NCBI GenBank assembly: GCA_937901125.1
Contig: CALCGT010000009.1
Span: forward strand, 1 to 27,182
Origin: an uncultured Clostridia bacterium
GTDB taxonomy: Bacteria; Bacillota; Clostridia; Lachnospirales; Anaerotignaceae
DNA length: 27,182 bases
Direction: 5' to 3'
The number at the start of each line of letters is the position of its first letter. Positions within the stretch are counted from its first letter, which is position 1. A model generated the notes under the pieces. That model was given only the letters and a program-made list of their open reading frames with translations, did not search any database and was not told the origin of the DNA. The translations under genes were made by a program, and so were the position numbers. Of the stretch, positions 1 through 8,924 are shown one piece after another.

Positions 1-61
1 CATTTCATTATCTTATATCAGTTTTTTCATTTTACACAAACTTTGAAACAGTCTCGTTGTT

Positions 62-381
62 TTGGTTGAACTATATGCTATGCTACATATCCCGATCAAG
101 GAAGCCTTATTTTTATATAGAGCAAAAACATATCGGTCATATCCATATTTACTCTATAGCCGTATATCTTACGTGATATTTGGTATTTTCATGGGGATAT
201 TTCTCTTGTGGCTAAAAAACACGAGAGCAGAAAATTCTATATCGAATTATTATTTGTTAATTTGATTTATTTCGGGATCATGCTGAGCATATCATTAAGC
301 TATGAATTACATTTTGTTTTAATTTTAATTGGTATTTCAATAGCAAGCATATATTCTACCTCCAAAAATCGTAACAGTTAA
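62..381 (+). pseudogene. Remnant of a small membrane-protein gene (3' part, frameshifted)
   Basis: No intact gene is visible in the first 570 bases. One reading frame is open from 62 to 265 and contains a hydrophobic stretch (YVIFGIFMGIFLLWL). A second frame, open from 160 and ending at the TAA at 379-381, continues with YFGIMLSISLSYELHFVLIL and a short polar tail. Joined by a shift near 255-265, the two give a plausible C-terminal part with two or three membrane segments. The stop lies 27 bases before a strong terminator, as expected for a real gene end. There is no good start or ribosome binding site, and the DNA is much more AT-rich than the next gene. The family is not recognised; it could also be non-coding. 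Confidence 0.3.
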
Positions 382-408
382 GGCGCAACTTTGTATAGAA
401 TCGTTTTT

Positions 409-442
409 ATACCATCAGATAATATATCTGGTGGTATTTTTT
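409..442 (+). terminator. Rho-independent terminator of the left-edge gene remnant
   Basis: A 12-bp stem pairs 409-420 (ATACCATCAGAT) with 426-437 (ATCTGGTGGTAT) with one G-T pair and a 5-base loop, followed by a run of six T. It separates the left-edge remnant from the typA promoter. Confidence 0.8.
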
Positions 443-494
443 CAACTATGTATTGTAATTTTACAGCGAATCTTGCGTTTTTTTTCAGGAAAGA

Positions 495-523
495 TTGCAT
501 GGCGGAAAACAGTGTGCTACAAT
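495..523 (+). promoter_or_regulatory. Probable sigma-A promoter of typA
   Basis: TTGCAT at 495-500 and TACAAT at 518-523 are 17 bases apart, about 50 bases before the typA start. Assigned by match to the vegetative consensus only. Confidence 0.5.
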
Positions 524-572
524 TAAGTATCGTACCTAAGAAAAATTTGAATGAGATTGGAGTCATCTTACT

Positions 573-2405
573 ATGAATCAGAATATTGAGAATATCAGAA
601 ATGTTGCCATCATTGCCCATGTTGACCATGGTAAAACTACCCTGGTAGACCAGCTGCTGAGACAGAGCGGTATTTTCCGTTCCAATCAGGAAGTACAGGA
701 AAGAGTCATGGACAGCGGAGACATTGAAAGAGAAAGAGGGATCACGATCCTTTCTAAAAATACAGCTGTAAACTATGGCGATATCAAAATCAACATCATC
801 GATACACCCGGTCACGCAGACTTCGGCGGCGAAGTAGAACGTGTCCTGAAAATGGTAGACGGTGTTGTTCTGGTGGTTGATGCTTTCGAAGGCCCTATGC
901 CTCAGACAAAATTTGTTCTACGCAAGGCTTTGGAACTGAACCATCCCGTTGTTGTTTGCGTAAATAAAGTGGACAGACCCGAAGCACGCCCCAATGAAGT
1001 TATCGATGAAGTTCTGGAACTGTTTATGGAACTGGATGCCAATGACGACCAGTTGGATTCTCCCTTCGTCTTTGCTTCCGCAAGAGGCGGCTACGCTTCC
1101 GAAGACCCTACAGCAAGGGAAGGGGACATGAAGCCTCTGTTTGAAGCTATCATCAACCATATCCCCGGCCCCAAAGGCGACCCCGAAGCCCCTCTGCAGG
1201 CACTGATCTCAACCATCGACTACAGTGAATATCTGGGCCGTATCGGTATCGGCAAGATCGAAAATGGGATCATCCGAGTGAATGACGAAGTTGTTGTTTT
1301 GAATATGCACAACGAAGAAACACAGAAAAGAGTACGTATCTCCAAGCTGTACCAGTTCGAAGGTCTGCAGAGAGTGGAAGTAAAGGAAGCAGGCGTAGGC
1401 AATATCGTTGCCCTGAGCGGTATCGGAAACATCATGATCGGCGATACCATCTGCTCCCCCGAAAAGCCCGAACCTCTGCCATTTGTAAAGATTTCCGAAC
1501 CTACACTGTCCATGAACTTCTCTGTAAACGACAGCCCATTTGCCGGTCAGGAAGGCAAATATGTTACTTCCCGCCAGATCAGAGACAGACTGTTTAAGGA
1601 GTTGAATACAGACGTCAGCCTGCGTGTGGAAGATACTGATAATATGGACAGCGTAAAGGTTTCCGGTAGAGGCGAACTGCACCTTTCCATCCTAATCGAA
1701 ACACTCCGTCGGGAAGGCTATGAATTTCAGGTTTCCAAGCCTGAAGTTCTGCTGAAAGAGATCGACGGCAAAAAATGCGAGCCCATGGAAGCGGTTACCA
1801 TTGATGTGCCCGAAGAATTCGTCGGCAACGTCATTGAAAAACTGGGCAGCAGAAAAGGCGAAATGACAAATATGTATCCTGCAAAGGGCGGCTATACCAG
1901 ACTGGAATTTTCCATTCCTGCAAGAGGTCTGATCGGCTACCGCAGTGAATTTATGACAGATACAAAGGGCAACGGTATCATGAACTCTCTGTTCGATGGA
2001 TACGAACCCTATAAAGGCGATATCGTGACACGTTCTCAGGGCTCTCTGGTTGCTTTTGAAAGCGGTGAAGCCATCACCTATGGTCTGTATAACGCTCAGG
2101 AACGTGGCGACCTGTTCATCGGCGCAGGCGTGAAGGTATATGAAGGTATGGTTGTGGGCAGAAACTCCAGATCCGATGATATGGATATAAACGTTTGCAA
2201 GAAAAAACAGCTGACAAATACCCGTGCCAGTGGTTCTGATGATGCACTGAAGCTGACACCTCCCATCCAGATGTCTCTGGAACAGTGCATGGAATTTATC
2301 AGCGATGATGAACTCCTGGAAGTAACCCCCCAGAACCTGCGTATGCGCAAAAAGATTTTGGATAACACACAGCGCAGAAAAGCAAGAAACCGTGCAAATA
2401 GTTAA
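573..2405 (+). CDS. typA: Translational GTPase TypA/BipA
   Basis: Ribosome-associated GTPase of the EF-G-like translation factor group, known to act in 50S assembly and stress or cold adaptation. The 610-residue length is normal for the family. The GTPase domain is complete: P-loop AHVDHGKTTL at residues 15-24, the switch region with GIT near 56, DTPGH at 77-81 and NKVD at 131-134. The elongation-factor domains and the BipA C-terminal domain follow, with the characteristic RGLIGYRSEF stretch. GGAG at 559-562 lies 10 bases before the ATG. It has its own promoter and may be co-transcribed with the flippase gene 30 bases downstream. Confidence 0.97.
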   Translation: MNQNIENIRNVAIIAHVDHGKTTLVDQLLRQSGIFRSNQEVQERVMDSGDIERERGITILSKNTAVNYGDIKINIIDTPGHADFGGEVERVLKMVDGVVLVVDAFEGPMPQTKFVLRKALELNHPVVVCVNKVDRPEARPNEVIDEVLELFMELDANDDQLDSPFVFASARGGYASEDPTAREGDMKPLFEAIINHIPGPKGDPEAPLQALISTIDYSEYLGRIGIGKIENGIIRVNDEVVVLNMHNEETQKRVRISKLYQFEGLQRVEVKEAGVGNIVALSGIGNIMIGDTICSPEKPEPLPFVKISEPTLSMNFSVNDSPFAGQEGKYVTSRQIRDRLFKELNTDVSLRVEDTDNMDSVKVSGRGELHLSILIETLRREGYEFQVSKPEVLLKEIDGKKCEPMEAVTIDVPEEFVGNVIEKLGSRKGEMTNMYPAKGGYTRLEFSIPARGLIGYRSEFMTDTKGNGIMNSLFDGYEPYKGDIVTRSQGSLVAFESGEAITYGLYNAQERGDLFIGAGVKVYEGMVVGRNSRSDDMDINVCKKKQLTNTRASGSDDALKLTPPIQMSLEQCMEFISDDELLEVTPQNLRMRKKILDNTQRRKARNRANS

Positions 2406-2435
2406 GAAGCATTGAAAGATAAATAGAGGTGCACC

Positions 2436-4070
2436 ATGGCAGCAAAAGCGAAGAAAAAAGGCGGATCATTCATCAAACAGGCGGCGATTTTGGCAGCGGC
2501 CAGTTTGCTCGTGCGCTTTTTAGGCTTTGTCTATCGCCTGCCCCTGACAAATATGATCGGGGATGAGGGGAATGCCATCTATGCCGGCGGGTATTATATC
2601 TATACTTTTCTGCTGATTTTATCTTCCGCAGGGCTGCCCGCAGCCATTTCCAAGCTGGTTTCCGAGCGTATCGCTCTGAAGCAGTATCGAAATGCCCATC
2701 GGGTGTTCCAGGCGGCACTGGTGATTTCAACGACCCTTGGTGTATTCTTTGCAATCGTGATGGGGTTAAGCGCCCATCAACTGGCAAATCTCATTGGGAT
2801 CGAGGATAGTTATTATTCCCTGCTGACCCTTTGCCCTACATTGGTCATTGTAGCTATCATGTCTGTATTCCGTGGATATTTTCAGGGGATGCATACTATG
2901 GTGCCTACTGCCATTTCCCAGATCATTGAGCAGGTATTCAACGCCTTTTTCAGCGTCTATCTGGCGTGGGTTTTCCTAAGCGTGAATGTGCCCGAGGGGA
3001 TGGAGAAAAATATTCCTCTGGCTTCTGCCGGCGGTACCATGGGTACCGGGGTTGGTGCGTTGGCGGGCTTAGTTGTGGTGATTTTTGCCTATTGCCTGAT
3101 TCGCCCTTATCTTTTGTGGCGGGCACAACGGTGCAGACAGCCCTACGAAGAAAGCAAACGTCAGCTCATCGGTAGAGTGCTGCAAACGGCGTGGCCGATC
3201 ATTGCCGGAACGGCAGTATTCAGTATCACTAACTTGATTGATATGGGGATGGTGGTGAATATCCTGCAAAAAACAGGATTTTCTATTACAGAAGCAAAAG
3301 CCTTATATGGGCAGCTTTCCGGTAAATTCGTTACCTTGACTACATTGCCTGTAACCATTTCCACTGCCATTGCCACGGCAGCTCTGCCTAGCATTGCGGC
3401 TTCTGTGAAGCTGAGGGAGAAAAAGCAGGTGCGCAGAAAGATGGCTTTGACCTATCGTATTTCCATGATTATTTCTGTGCCTGCTGCAGTGGGCATCAGT
3501 GCCCTTGGGCCCCAGATTCTAGCGATGCTGTTCCCCAGTGCCAGCGATGGCGGTATGCTGTTGACTGTTGGTGGTATCTCCATCATCTTCCTGGCTCTGT
3601 GTCAGACTTCTACAGGCATCCTGCAAGGCATCGGTCATATCAAAGTGCCTGTAGTTGGTGCCATTTTGGGTGCCATTACCAAGGTTATCCTGAATGCGAC
3701 CTTGATTCGGATTCCTTCCATCAACGTATTGGGGGCAGTTCTTTCCACCACAGGCTGCTATCTGGTGGCGGCAGTATTCGACGTCATCATGCTATCCCGC
3801 AAAACAGGGACCAGATTCGACTTCATAGGCAGCTTCCTGAAGCCTGTTATTGGCTCTATCGCCATGGCGGCAGGTACATTGGGCAGCTATCATGTCTTTT
3901 TTGCTCTCATTGGCAGCAATACCATTGCTACATTGTTGGCGATCTGTGTGGCTATCGCCGTGTATGGTCTGGTGATGCTGCTGATCAAAGGGATCGTAGA
4001 AGAAGATCTGCAGGCGGTGCCCGGCGGCGGCAAACTGATTCATATTTTAAAAAGATTGCGTTTACTATAA
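2436..4070 (+). CDS. SpoVB/MurJ (YtgP)-type polysaccharide or lipid II flippase
   Basis: A 544-residue polytopic membrane protein of the MVF/MATE-like superfamily. It starts with a short lysine-rich segment, then QAAILAAASLLVRFLGFVYR, the typical first helix of B. subtilis YtgP (MurJ) and SpoVB. About 14 hydrophobic segments can be seen along its length, as expected for a lipid-linked precursor flippase. The exact substrate cannot be told from sequence: lipid II in growing cells (MurJ) and cortex precursor in sporulation (SpoVB) are both possible. GAGGT at 2426-2430 precedes the ATG by 5 bases. It follows typA with no terminator between and is followed by two hairpins. Confidence 0.88.
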   Translation: MAAKAKKKGGSFIKQAAILAAASLLVRFLGFVYRLPLTNMIGDEGNAIYAGGYYIYTFLLILSSAGLPAAISKLVSERIALKQYRNAHRVFQAALVISTTLGVFFAIVMGLSAHQLANLIGIEDSYYSLLTLCPTLVIVAIMSVFRGYFQGMHTMVPTAISQIIEQVFNAFFSVYLAWVFLSVNVPEGMEKNIPLASAGGTMGTGVGALAGLVVVIFAYCLIRPYLLWRAQRCRQPYEESKRQLIGRVLQTAWPIIAGTAVFSITNLIDMGMVVNILQKTGFSITEAKALYGQLSGKFVTLTTLPVTISTAIATAALPSIAASVKLREKKQVRRKMALTYRISMIISVPAAVGISALGPQILAMLFPSASDGGMLLTVGGISIIFLALCQTSTGILQGIGHIKVPVVGAILGAITKVILNATLIRIPSINVLGAVLSTTGCYLVAAVFDVIMLSRKTGTRFDFIGSFLKPVIGSIAMAAGTLGSYHVFFALIGSNTIATLLAICVAIAVYGLVMLLIKGIVEEDLQAVPGGGKLIHILKRLRLL

Positions 4071-4097
4071 ATTATGCTACTATAAAATAGAGAGGGG

Positions 4098-4122
4098 AAC
4101 GCTTTGCAAACAAAAGCGTTTT
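4098..4122 (+). terminator. Hairpin after the flippase gene, possible terminator
   Basis: AACGCTTT (4098-4105) pairs perfectly with AAAGCGTT (4113-4120) across a 7-base loop. Only a short T run follows, so it may be a weak terminator or an RNA-end stabiliser working with the next hairpin. Confidence 0.45.
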
Positions 4123-4132
4123 CTGGAGAAAC

Positions 4133-4169
4133 AAAAGGGAGAACCTGAAAGAAAGGCTCTCCCTTTTAT
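4133..4169 (+). terminator. Rho-independent terminator before uvrC
   Basis: AAAAGGGAGA (4133-4142) pairs with TCTCCCTTTT (4158-4167), with two more C-G pairs inside. It sits 28 bases before the uvrC start, so uvrC transcription must start very close by or depend on read-through. Confidence 0.6.
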
Positions 4170-4196
4170 GCAATAAAGAGGAAAGAGGTGAATTCT

Positions 4197-6062
4197 ATGT
4201 TTGATATTCAGGAGGAATTAAAAAAGTTGCCCCAAAAGCCAGGGGTTTATCTGATGAAGGATGAAAATGGTCATGTCATTTATGTGGGCAAGGCTGTTAA
4301 CTTGAAAAACCGCGTGCGGCAATATTTTCAGAGCAGCCGAAACCAAACCGTCAAGACCCGTTCCATGGTGTCGAATATCAAGGAATTTGAATATATCGTG
4401 ACCGATTCGGAAATGGAAGCATTGCTGCTGGAATGTAACCTCATTAAAAAATACCATCCCTATTACAATATCCTGCTGAAGGACGACAAAACCTATCCCT
4501 ATATCAAGGTGACAGTACAAGAACCATTTCCCCGCATTTTCGTCACTCGCAGGATGACGAAGGATAAGGCCAAATATTATGGGCCTTTTACGGATGTTTT
4601 AGCCATGAAGGAGACGGTGGAGACCCTGCACAAGCTGTTTCCCATCCGCAAATGCAAAAAGGTATTCCCTAGGGATATCGGCAAGGAACGCCCTTGTCTG
4701 AATCACCATATCGGTCAGTGCATCGCCCCCTGCAGCGGGAATGTACCTGCCGAGGAATATCAAGGGTATATCAAGGATGCTATGGATTTTCTGGAAGGAA
4801 AGCATGAGGGCATCCTAAAAAAAATGGAGCAGGAAATGATGGAAGCGGCAGAAAACATGGAATTTGAAAAAGCGGCTTCTTTGCGGGATAAAATTCGTTC
4901 TATCAAAAGCGTGGCAGAACGGCAGAAAATGTCCAATATGGGCTTGGGGGACGTGGATGTCATTGCCTTTGTCCGTGCTTTTGAGGAATGTCTGGTGCAG
5001 GTATTCTTCATCCGCAGCGGCAAAATGACAGGCCGAGAAAATTTCACTCTGACTGCTTTCGAAGATCAGAGTCGTGCAGAGATCTTGACTGCTTTTGTGA
5101 AGCAGTTTTACAGCGGTACGGCTTATATACCAAAGGAAATTATTTTGCAGGAAGCATTGGTAGAAGAGGAGACAGAACTGATCGCAGCGTATCTTTCCGA
5201 ACGGCGGGGCAGCAAGGTGACCTTGACTGTGCCTGTGAAGGGGGAAAAGCATAAGCTGGTGGAATTGGCTCATAAGAATGCCATGCTGATCTTCGAGCAA
5301 TTCGGAGAAAAACTGAAACGGGAAGAACAGCGTACCAAAGGCGCCATGGAAGAACTGCGGCAGGCATTGGACTTGCCGGGAGAACTGAAGCGGGTGGAAG
5401 CCTACGATATTTCCAATACCCAGGGCTTTGAATCCGTTGGCTCTATGGTCGTTTTTGAGGATGGACGTTCCAAAAACAGCGATTACCGCAAATTCAAGAT
5501 CAAAACAGTGGTTGGCCCCAATGATTATGCTTCTATGAAGGAAGTCATTACCCGCCGCCTGAATCATGCCCTGAAAGAAAAAATGGAGGGCAAGACCAGC
5601 AGCTTTACCCGCCTGCCGGATTTGATATTGATGGACGGCGGCAAGACCCAGGTGCACGCAGCGGAGGAGGTTTTGCAGGCATTTGGTATGGATATCCCCG
5701 TCTGCGGTATGGTGAAGGACGACAAGCACAGAACCAGAGGGCTTCTGTTCCATGAGGAGGAAATCTATATCCCCCTGACCTCCGAAGGCTTTAAGCTGGT
5801 GACCCGTATCCAGGATGAAGTGCATCGCTTTGCCATCACCTATCACAGAAAGCTACGGGATGAACGGAATCTTCATTCTGTTTTGGATGATATCAAGGGC
5901 ATCGGGCAGGTGCGCCGAAAGGCTCTGATGCACCATTTTGGCAGTATTGAAAAGATCGCCGAAGCAGAAGTGGCAGACCTGCTGGAGGTGGAAGGCATGA
6001 CCATTCCTGCGGCAGAGCAGGTATATCTCTTTTTCCATCAGGAGGAATTGCAAAAGGGATGA
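4197..6062 (+). CDS. uvrC: Excinuclease ABC subunit C (UvrC)
   Basis: Endonuclease that makes both incisions in nucleotide excision repair together with UvrAB. The N-terminal GIY-YIG nuclease domain is clear (PGVYLMK at 15-21, YVGKA at 29-33, R39). Next come the UvrB-interacting UVR motif (about residues 200-240) and the RNase H-like nuclease domain (YDISNTQG and LILMDGGKTQV). A C-terminal helix-hairpin-helix region ends with GIGQVRRKAL and VEGMTIPAAEQV. With the ATG at 4197 the protein has 621 residues, normal for the family. An in-frame GTG at 4188 would lie inside the AGAGGTG ribosome binding site, so the ATG is preferred. Confidence 0.96.
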   Translation: MFDIQEELKKLPQKPGVYLMKDENGHVIYVGKAVNLKNRVRQYFQSSRNQTVKTRSMVSNIKEFEYIVTDSEMEALLLECNLIKKYHPYYNILLKDDKTYPYIKVTVQEPFPRIFVTRRMTKDKAKYYGPFTDVLAMKETVETLHKLFPIRKCKKVFPRDIGKERPCLNHHIGQCIAPCSGNVPAEEYQGYIKDAMDFLEGKHEGILKKMEQEMMEAAENMEFEKAASLRDKIRSIKSVAERQKMSNMGLGDVDVIAFVRAFEECLVQVFFIRSGKMTGRENFTLTAFEDQSRAEILTAFVKQFYSGTAYIPKEIILQEALVEEETELIAAYLSERRGSKVTLTVPVKGEKHKLVELAHKNAMLIFEQFGEKLKREEQRTKGAMEELRQALDLPGELKRVEAYDISNTQGFESVGSMVVFEDGRSKNSDYRKFKIKTVVGPNDYASMKEVITRRLNHALKEKMEGKTSSFTRLPDLILMDGGKTQVHAAEEVLQAFGMDIPVCGMVKDDKHRTRGLLFHEEEIYIPLTSEGFKLVTRIQDEVHRFAITYHRKLRDERNLHSVLDDIKGIGQVRRKALMHHFGSIEKIAEAEVADLLEVEGMTIPAAEQVYLFFHQEELQKG

Positions 6063-6076
6063 TTTTGGGGTATGCT
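6048..6076 (+). promoter_or_regulatory. Possible promoter of the hprK-murB-rapZ-whiA-HPr cluster
   Basis: TTGCAA at 6048-6053 (inside the uvrC end) and TATGCT at 6071-6076 are 17 bases apart, about 50 bases before hprK. The -10 match is imperfect. Read-through from uvrC is the alternative, as no terminator lies between. Confidence 0.3.
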
Positions 6077-6127
6077 ATATTTAGAAAAAAATTTGGTTTT
6101 GATTTTTAGCATGAAAGGGGGAAACCC

Positions 6128-7039
6128 ATGTATTCTGCGGAATTAGGAAAAATCGTAGAAGCCTTTGAGCTTGAAAATATGCTGCCCGAACTGGACTTGG
6201 AGGGCCGTTCTGTTATTCGAAAAGAAATCAATCGGCCTGCTCTACAGCTGACTGGTTTTTATGAACGTTTTGACAGTGACCGTCTGCAGGTCATTGGTCG
6301 GGTAGAATACAGCTACCTGCTGAGTCTGAGCAAGGAAAAACGCAGGGAAGCCATCCATCATCTATTCCAGTATCGGATCCCTTGTCTGATCGTCTGTAAG
6401 AATCTGGAGATTTTTCCGGAAGCGTTGGAATATGGCAGAAAATATAATGTGCCCATCTTCCGCACCGCCCAGACGACTACCGATTTTACGGCAGAGTTGA
6501 TTTTTTGGCTGCGGGAAGAACTGGCCGATCGTGTCATGATGCACGGGGTTTTGGTGGATATCTATGGGGAAGGCGTTCTCATCATTGGTGCCAGCGGTAT
6601 CGGGAAAAGCGAGACTGCTCTGGAACTGATCAAAAGAGGTCATCGTCTCATTGCCGATGATGCGGTAGAGATCAAACGGATTGCCGACAGAAGGCTGATC
6701 GGTTCCTGCCCGGAGATTATCCGTTATATGATCGAATTGAGGGGCATCGGCATCATCAATGTAAAAGAACTGTTCGGCGTTGGCTCTGTCAAAGACCAGA
6801 AGACTGTCGATCTTGTCATCAAGCTGGAGGTTTGGGACGGCAAGACAGGTTCCTATGACAGACTGGGGCTGAATGAAGAATATATGGAAATTTTGGGGAA
6901 TAAGGTGCAGTTGAATATCATTCCTGTGCGCCCCGGCAGAAACGTAGCGATCATTTGTGAATCTGCCGCCATGACAAATCGTCAGAAAAAAATGGGCAAA
7001 AATACGTCACAGGATTTTGCAAATCGCATCGGGAAATGA
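6128..7039 (+). CDS. hprK: HPr kinase/phosphorylase
   Basis: Bifunctional enzyme that phosphorylates HPr or Crh on the regulatory serine (Ser46 in HPr) and removes that phosphate, setting carbon catabolite repression through CcpA. The 303-residue length fits. The N-terminal domain is followed by H139, a Walker A GASGIGKS at 154-161, the Asp pair at 177-178 and the family signature ELRGIGIINVKELFG around 203-217. A strong AAGGGGG site precedes the ATG. Its likely substrate, an HPr-like protein, is encoded 2.8 kb downstream in the same cluster. The murB start is only 12 bases after the stop, which suggests one operon. Confidence 0.96.
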   Translation: MYSAELGKIVEAFELENMLPELDLEGRSVIRKEINRPALQLTGFYERFDSDRLQVIGRVEYSYLLSLSKEKRREAIHHLFQYRIPCLIVCKNLEIFPEALEYGRKYNVPIFRTAQTTTDFTAELIFWLREELADRVMMHGVLVDIYGEGVLIIGASGIGKSETALELIKRGHRLIADDAVEIKRIADRRLIGSCPEIIRYMIELRGIGIINVKELFGVGSVKDQKTVDLVIKLEVWDGKTGSYDRLGLNEEYMEILGNKVQLNIIPVRPGRNVAIICESAAMTNRQKKMGKNTSQDFANRIGK

Positions 7040-7051
7040 AAAGAAGGTGAA

Positions 7052-7963
7052 ATGATGGAGAATTTGATACAGGAACTGCAGAAGAGACTGGGGGAAGAAG
7101 GTCTGAAGCTGCAGGAAATGATGAAAGAACATACGACCTTCCGTGTGGGCGGCCCTGCGGATCTCTTCCTACAGCCTAAGGATGCAGAGGAACTGAAGGA
7201 TGCCATTGGGATCTTAGAAAAATATCATGTGCCGGTGATGGTCATCGGCAATGGCAGCAACCTGCTGGTGCGGGATAAAGGCATCCGTGGCGCAGTGATC
7301 CAGATCTACAATCGTATGGCGGATATCTCTGTAGAGGAAGATATCATCGTGGCAAAAGGCGGCGCACTGCTCAGTGCGGTAGCGGCGAAAGCAGCAGATG
7401 CATCCCTGACAGGGTTGGAATTTGCTTCCGGCATCCCTGGCAGTATCGGCGGGGCTGTGGTGATGAATGCAGGGGCCTACGGCGGTGAAATGAAGGATGT
7501 TCTGGTGAGCATAGATGTGCTGACAAAGGATCTGGAGATCAAAACCATTTCTGCAGAGAAACTGGAACTGGGTTACAGACATAGCATCGTGCCGGAAGCG
7601 GGCTATATCGTTCTGGGTGCTAAGCTGAAGCTGCAGAAGGGCCAAGAAGAAGCTATTCGCAGCCGCATGGCAGAACTGGCAGAGCAGAGAAGGGAAAAAC
7701 AGCCTTTGCGGTTTCCCAGTGCGGGCAGTACGTTCAAACGCCCGGAAGGCTATTTCGCCGGGAAACTGGTGCAGGATGCGGGGCTGAAAGGAAAGACTAT
7801 CGGCGGTGCCCAGGTCTCTGAAAAGCATTCCGGTTTTCTCATTAACATCGGTGGGGCAACAGCCCAGGATATTTTGGATCTGATCGCTTTCTGTCAGAAG
7901 GAAGTCAAAGAACAGTTTGGCGTGACACTGGAAACTGAAGTGAAGATTGTTGGGGAAGTATAA
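7052..7963 (+). CDS. murB: UDP-N-acetylenolpyruvoylglucosamine reductase (MurB)
   Basis: FAD enzyme that reduces UDP-GlcNAc-enolpyruvate to UDP-MurNAc, the second committed step of peptidoglycan precursor synthesis in the cytoplasm. FAD-binding features are visible: FRVGGPADLF at 30-39, IGNGSNLLV at 65-73 and GIPGSIGGAVVMNAGAYGG at 127-145. The SAGSTFKRP segment at 223-231 carries the catalytic serine and is typical of the shorter type II MurB, which matches the 303-residue length. ATG at 7052 and ATG at 7055 are both possible; AAGGTG just upstream fits either. Placement after hprK and before rapZ is common in Clostridia. Confidence 0.96.
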   Translation: MMENLIQELQKRLGEEGLKLQEMMKEHTTFRVGGPADLFLQPKDAEELKDAIGILEKYHVPVMVIGNGSNLLVRDKGIRGAVIQIYNRMADISVEEDIIVAKGGALLSAVAAKAADASLTGLEFASGIPGSIGGAVVMNAGAYGGEMKDVLVSIDVLTKDLEIKTISAEKLELGYRHSIVPEAGYIVLGAKLKLQKGQEEAIRSRMAELAEQRREKQPLRFPSAGSTFKRPEGYFAGKLVQDAGLKGKTIGGAQVSEKHSGFLINIGGATAQDILDLIAFCQKEVKEQFGVTLETEVKIVGEV

Positions 7964-8007
7964 CAGAAAAAACAAAAGCAGAAAAAGAGAAGGGCTGGTG
8001 AAAGAGC

Positions 8008-8880
8008 ATGAGATTTGTAATCGTTACGGGGATGTCTGGCGCAGGGAAAACCTCTGTGCTGAAATTTTTGGAAGATATCAATTTTTTCTGTGTAGATAAT
8101 CTGCCGCCTGCATTGCTGCCCAAATTTGCCGAATTGTGCTACGAGCAGGAGGGCGAAATCGAGAGAGTTGCCTTGGGCATTGATATTCGTGGAGGAAAGC
8201 TGTTCAACGACCTTTTCGAGGTATTGTCCAGCTTGCAAAAAAAGGGCTATGAATATGAGATCCTGTTCCTGGATGCTTCTGATGAGGTGCTTATCAAGCG
8301 GTATAAGGAGACCAGAAGAAGCCATCCTCTGTCCAGAAATGGCTCTATCCAAGAAGGTATCCGCAAGGAAAGGGAAATGCTGAAAGATGTAAAAACCAAG
8401 GCGACTTATATTATCGATACCAGCCAGATTTTGACCAGACAGCTGAAGGAGCAGATCAACCGCATTTTCGTGGAAAACCAGTCCTATGAAAACCTTGTGA
8501 TTACCATTCGCTCCTTCGGGTTCAAATACGGGATACCTGCGGACAGCGATCTGGTGTTTGACGTACGTTTTCTGCCAAATCCCTTCTATATTCAGGAATT
8601 GAAGGAAATGACGGGGAATGATGAGCCTGTCAGCAGCTATGTCATGGGCTTTGAAGAAAGCCAGATCTTCTTGAAAAAGCTGGTGGATATGGTGGAATTC
8701 CTGATTCCTCTTTACATCAAGGAAGGGAAGAACAATCTTGTCATCAGCATTGGCTGTACTGGCGGCAAGCACCGTTCCGTCACACTGGCTAATGCGCTGT
8801 ATGCATCCTTGGACAAGGACAAGCACACTCTGCTGTTAAAGCATCATGATATCGAAAAGGATGCCAGACATAAAAAGTAA
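8008..8880 (+). CDS. rapZ: RapZ/YvcJ family nucleotide-binding protein
   Basis: P-loop NTPase of the RapZ (YvcJ) family, 290 residues. Walker A GMSGAGKT is at 8-15, with DNLPP shortly after. The C-terminal domain holds the family blocks FVENQSYENL, FKYGIPADSDLVFDVRFLPN and SIGCTGGKHRSVTLA. In enterobacteria RapZ targets GlmZ RNA for decay and so tunes glucosamine-6-phosphate synthesis. In B. subtilis YvcJ affects competence. The role here is not known. It lies 44 bases after murB and 44 bases before whiA. The yvcK/glmR gene that sits between rapZ and whiA in Bacillus is absent. Confidence 0.95.
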   Translation: MRFVIVTGMSGAGKTSVLKFLEDINFFCVDNLPPALLPKFAELCYEQEGEIERVALGIDIRGGKLFNDLFEVLSSLQKKGYEYEILFLDASDEVLIKRYKETRRSHPLSRNGSIQEGIRKEREMLKDVKTKATYIIDTSQILTRQLKEQINRIFVENQSYENLVITIRSFGFKYGIPADSDLVFDVRFLPNPFYIQELKEMTGNDEPVSSYVMGFEESQIFLKKLVDMVEFLIPLYIKEGKNNLVISIGCTGGKHRSVTLANALYASLDKDKHTLLLKHHDIEKDARHKK

Positions 8881-8924
8881 GAAAAAATTTGAGTTTGGAA
8901 TAGAAAAAGAAAGGTGGGGCAAAT

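Noticed and set aside
4815..5846. Long minus-strand ORF (343 codons) opposite uvrC
   Set aside because: Shadow of uvrC: no family motifs, no ribosome binding site, and an odd composition rich in Phe, His and Gln.
7214..8826. Two long minus-strand ORFs opposite murB and rapZ
   Set aside because: Both lie inside well-supported plus-strand genes and show no recognisable domains.
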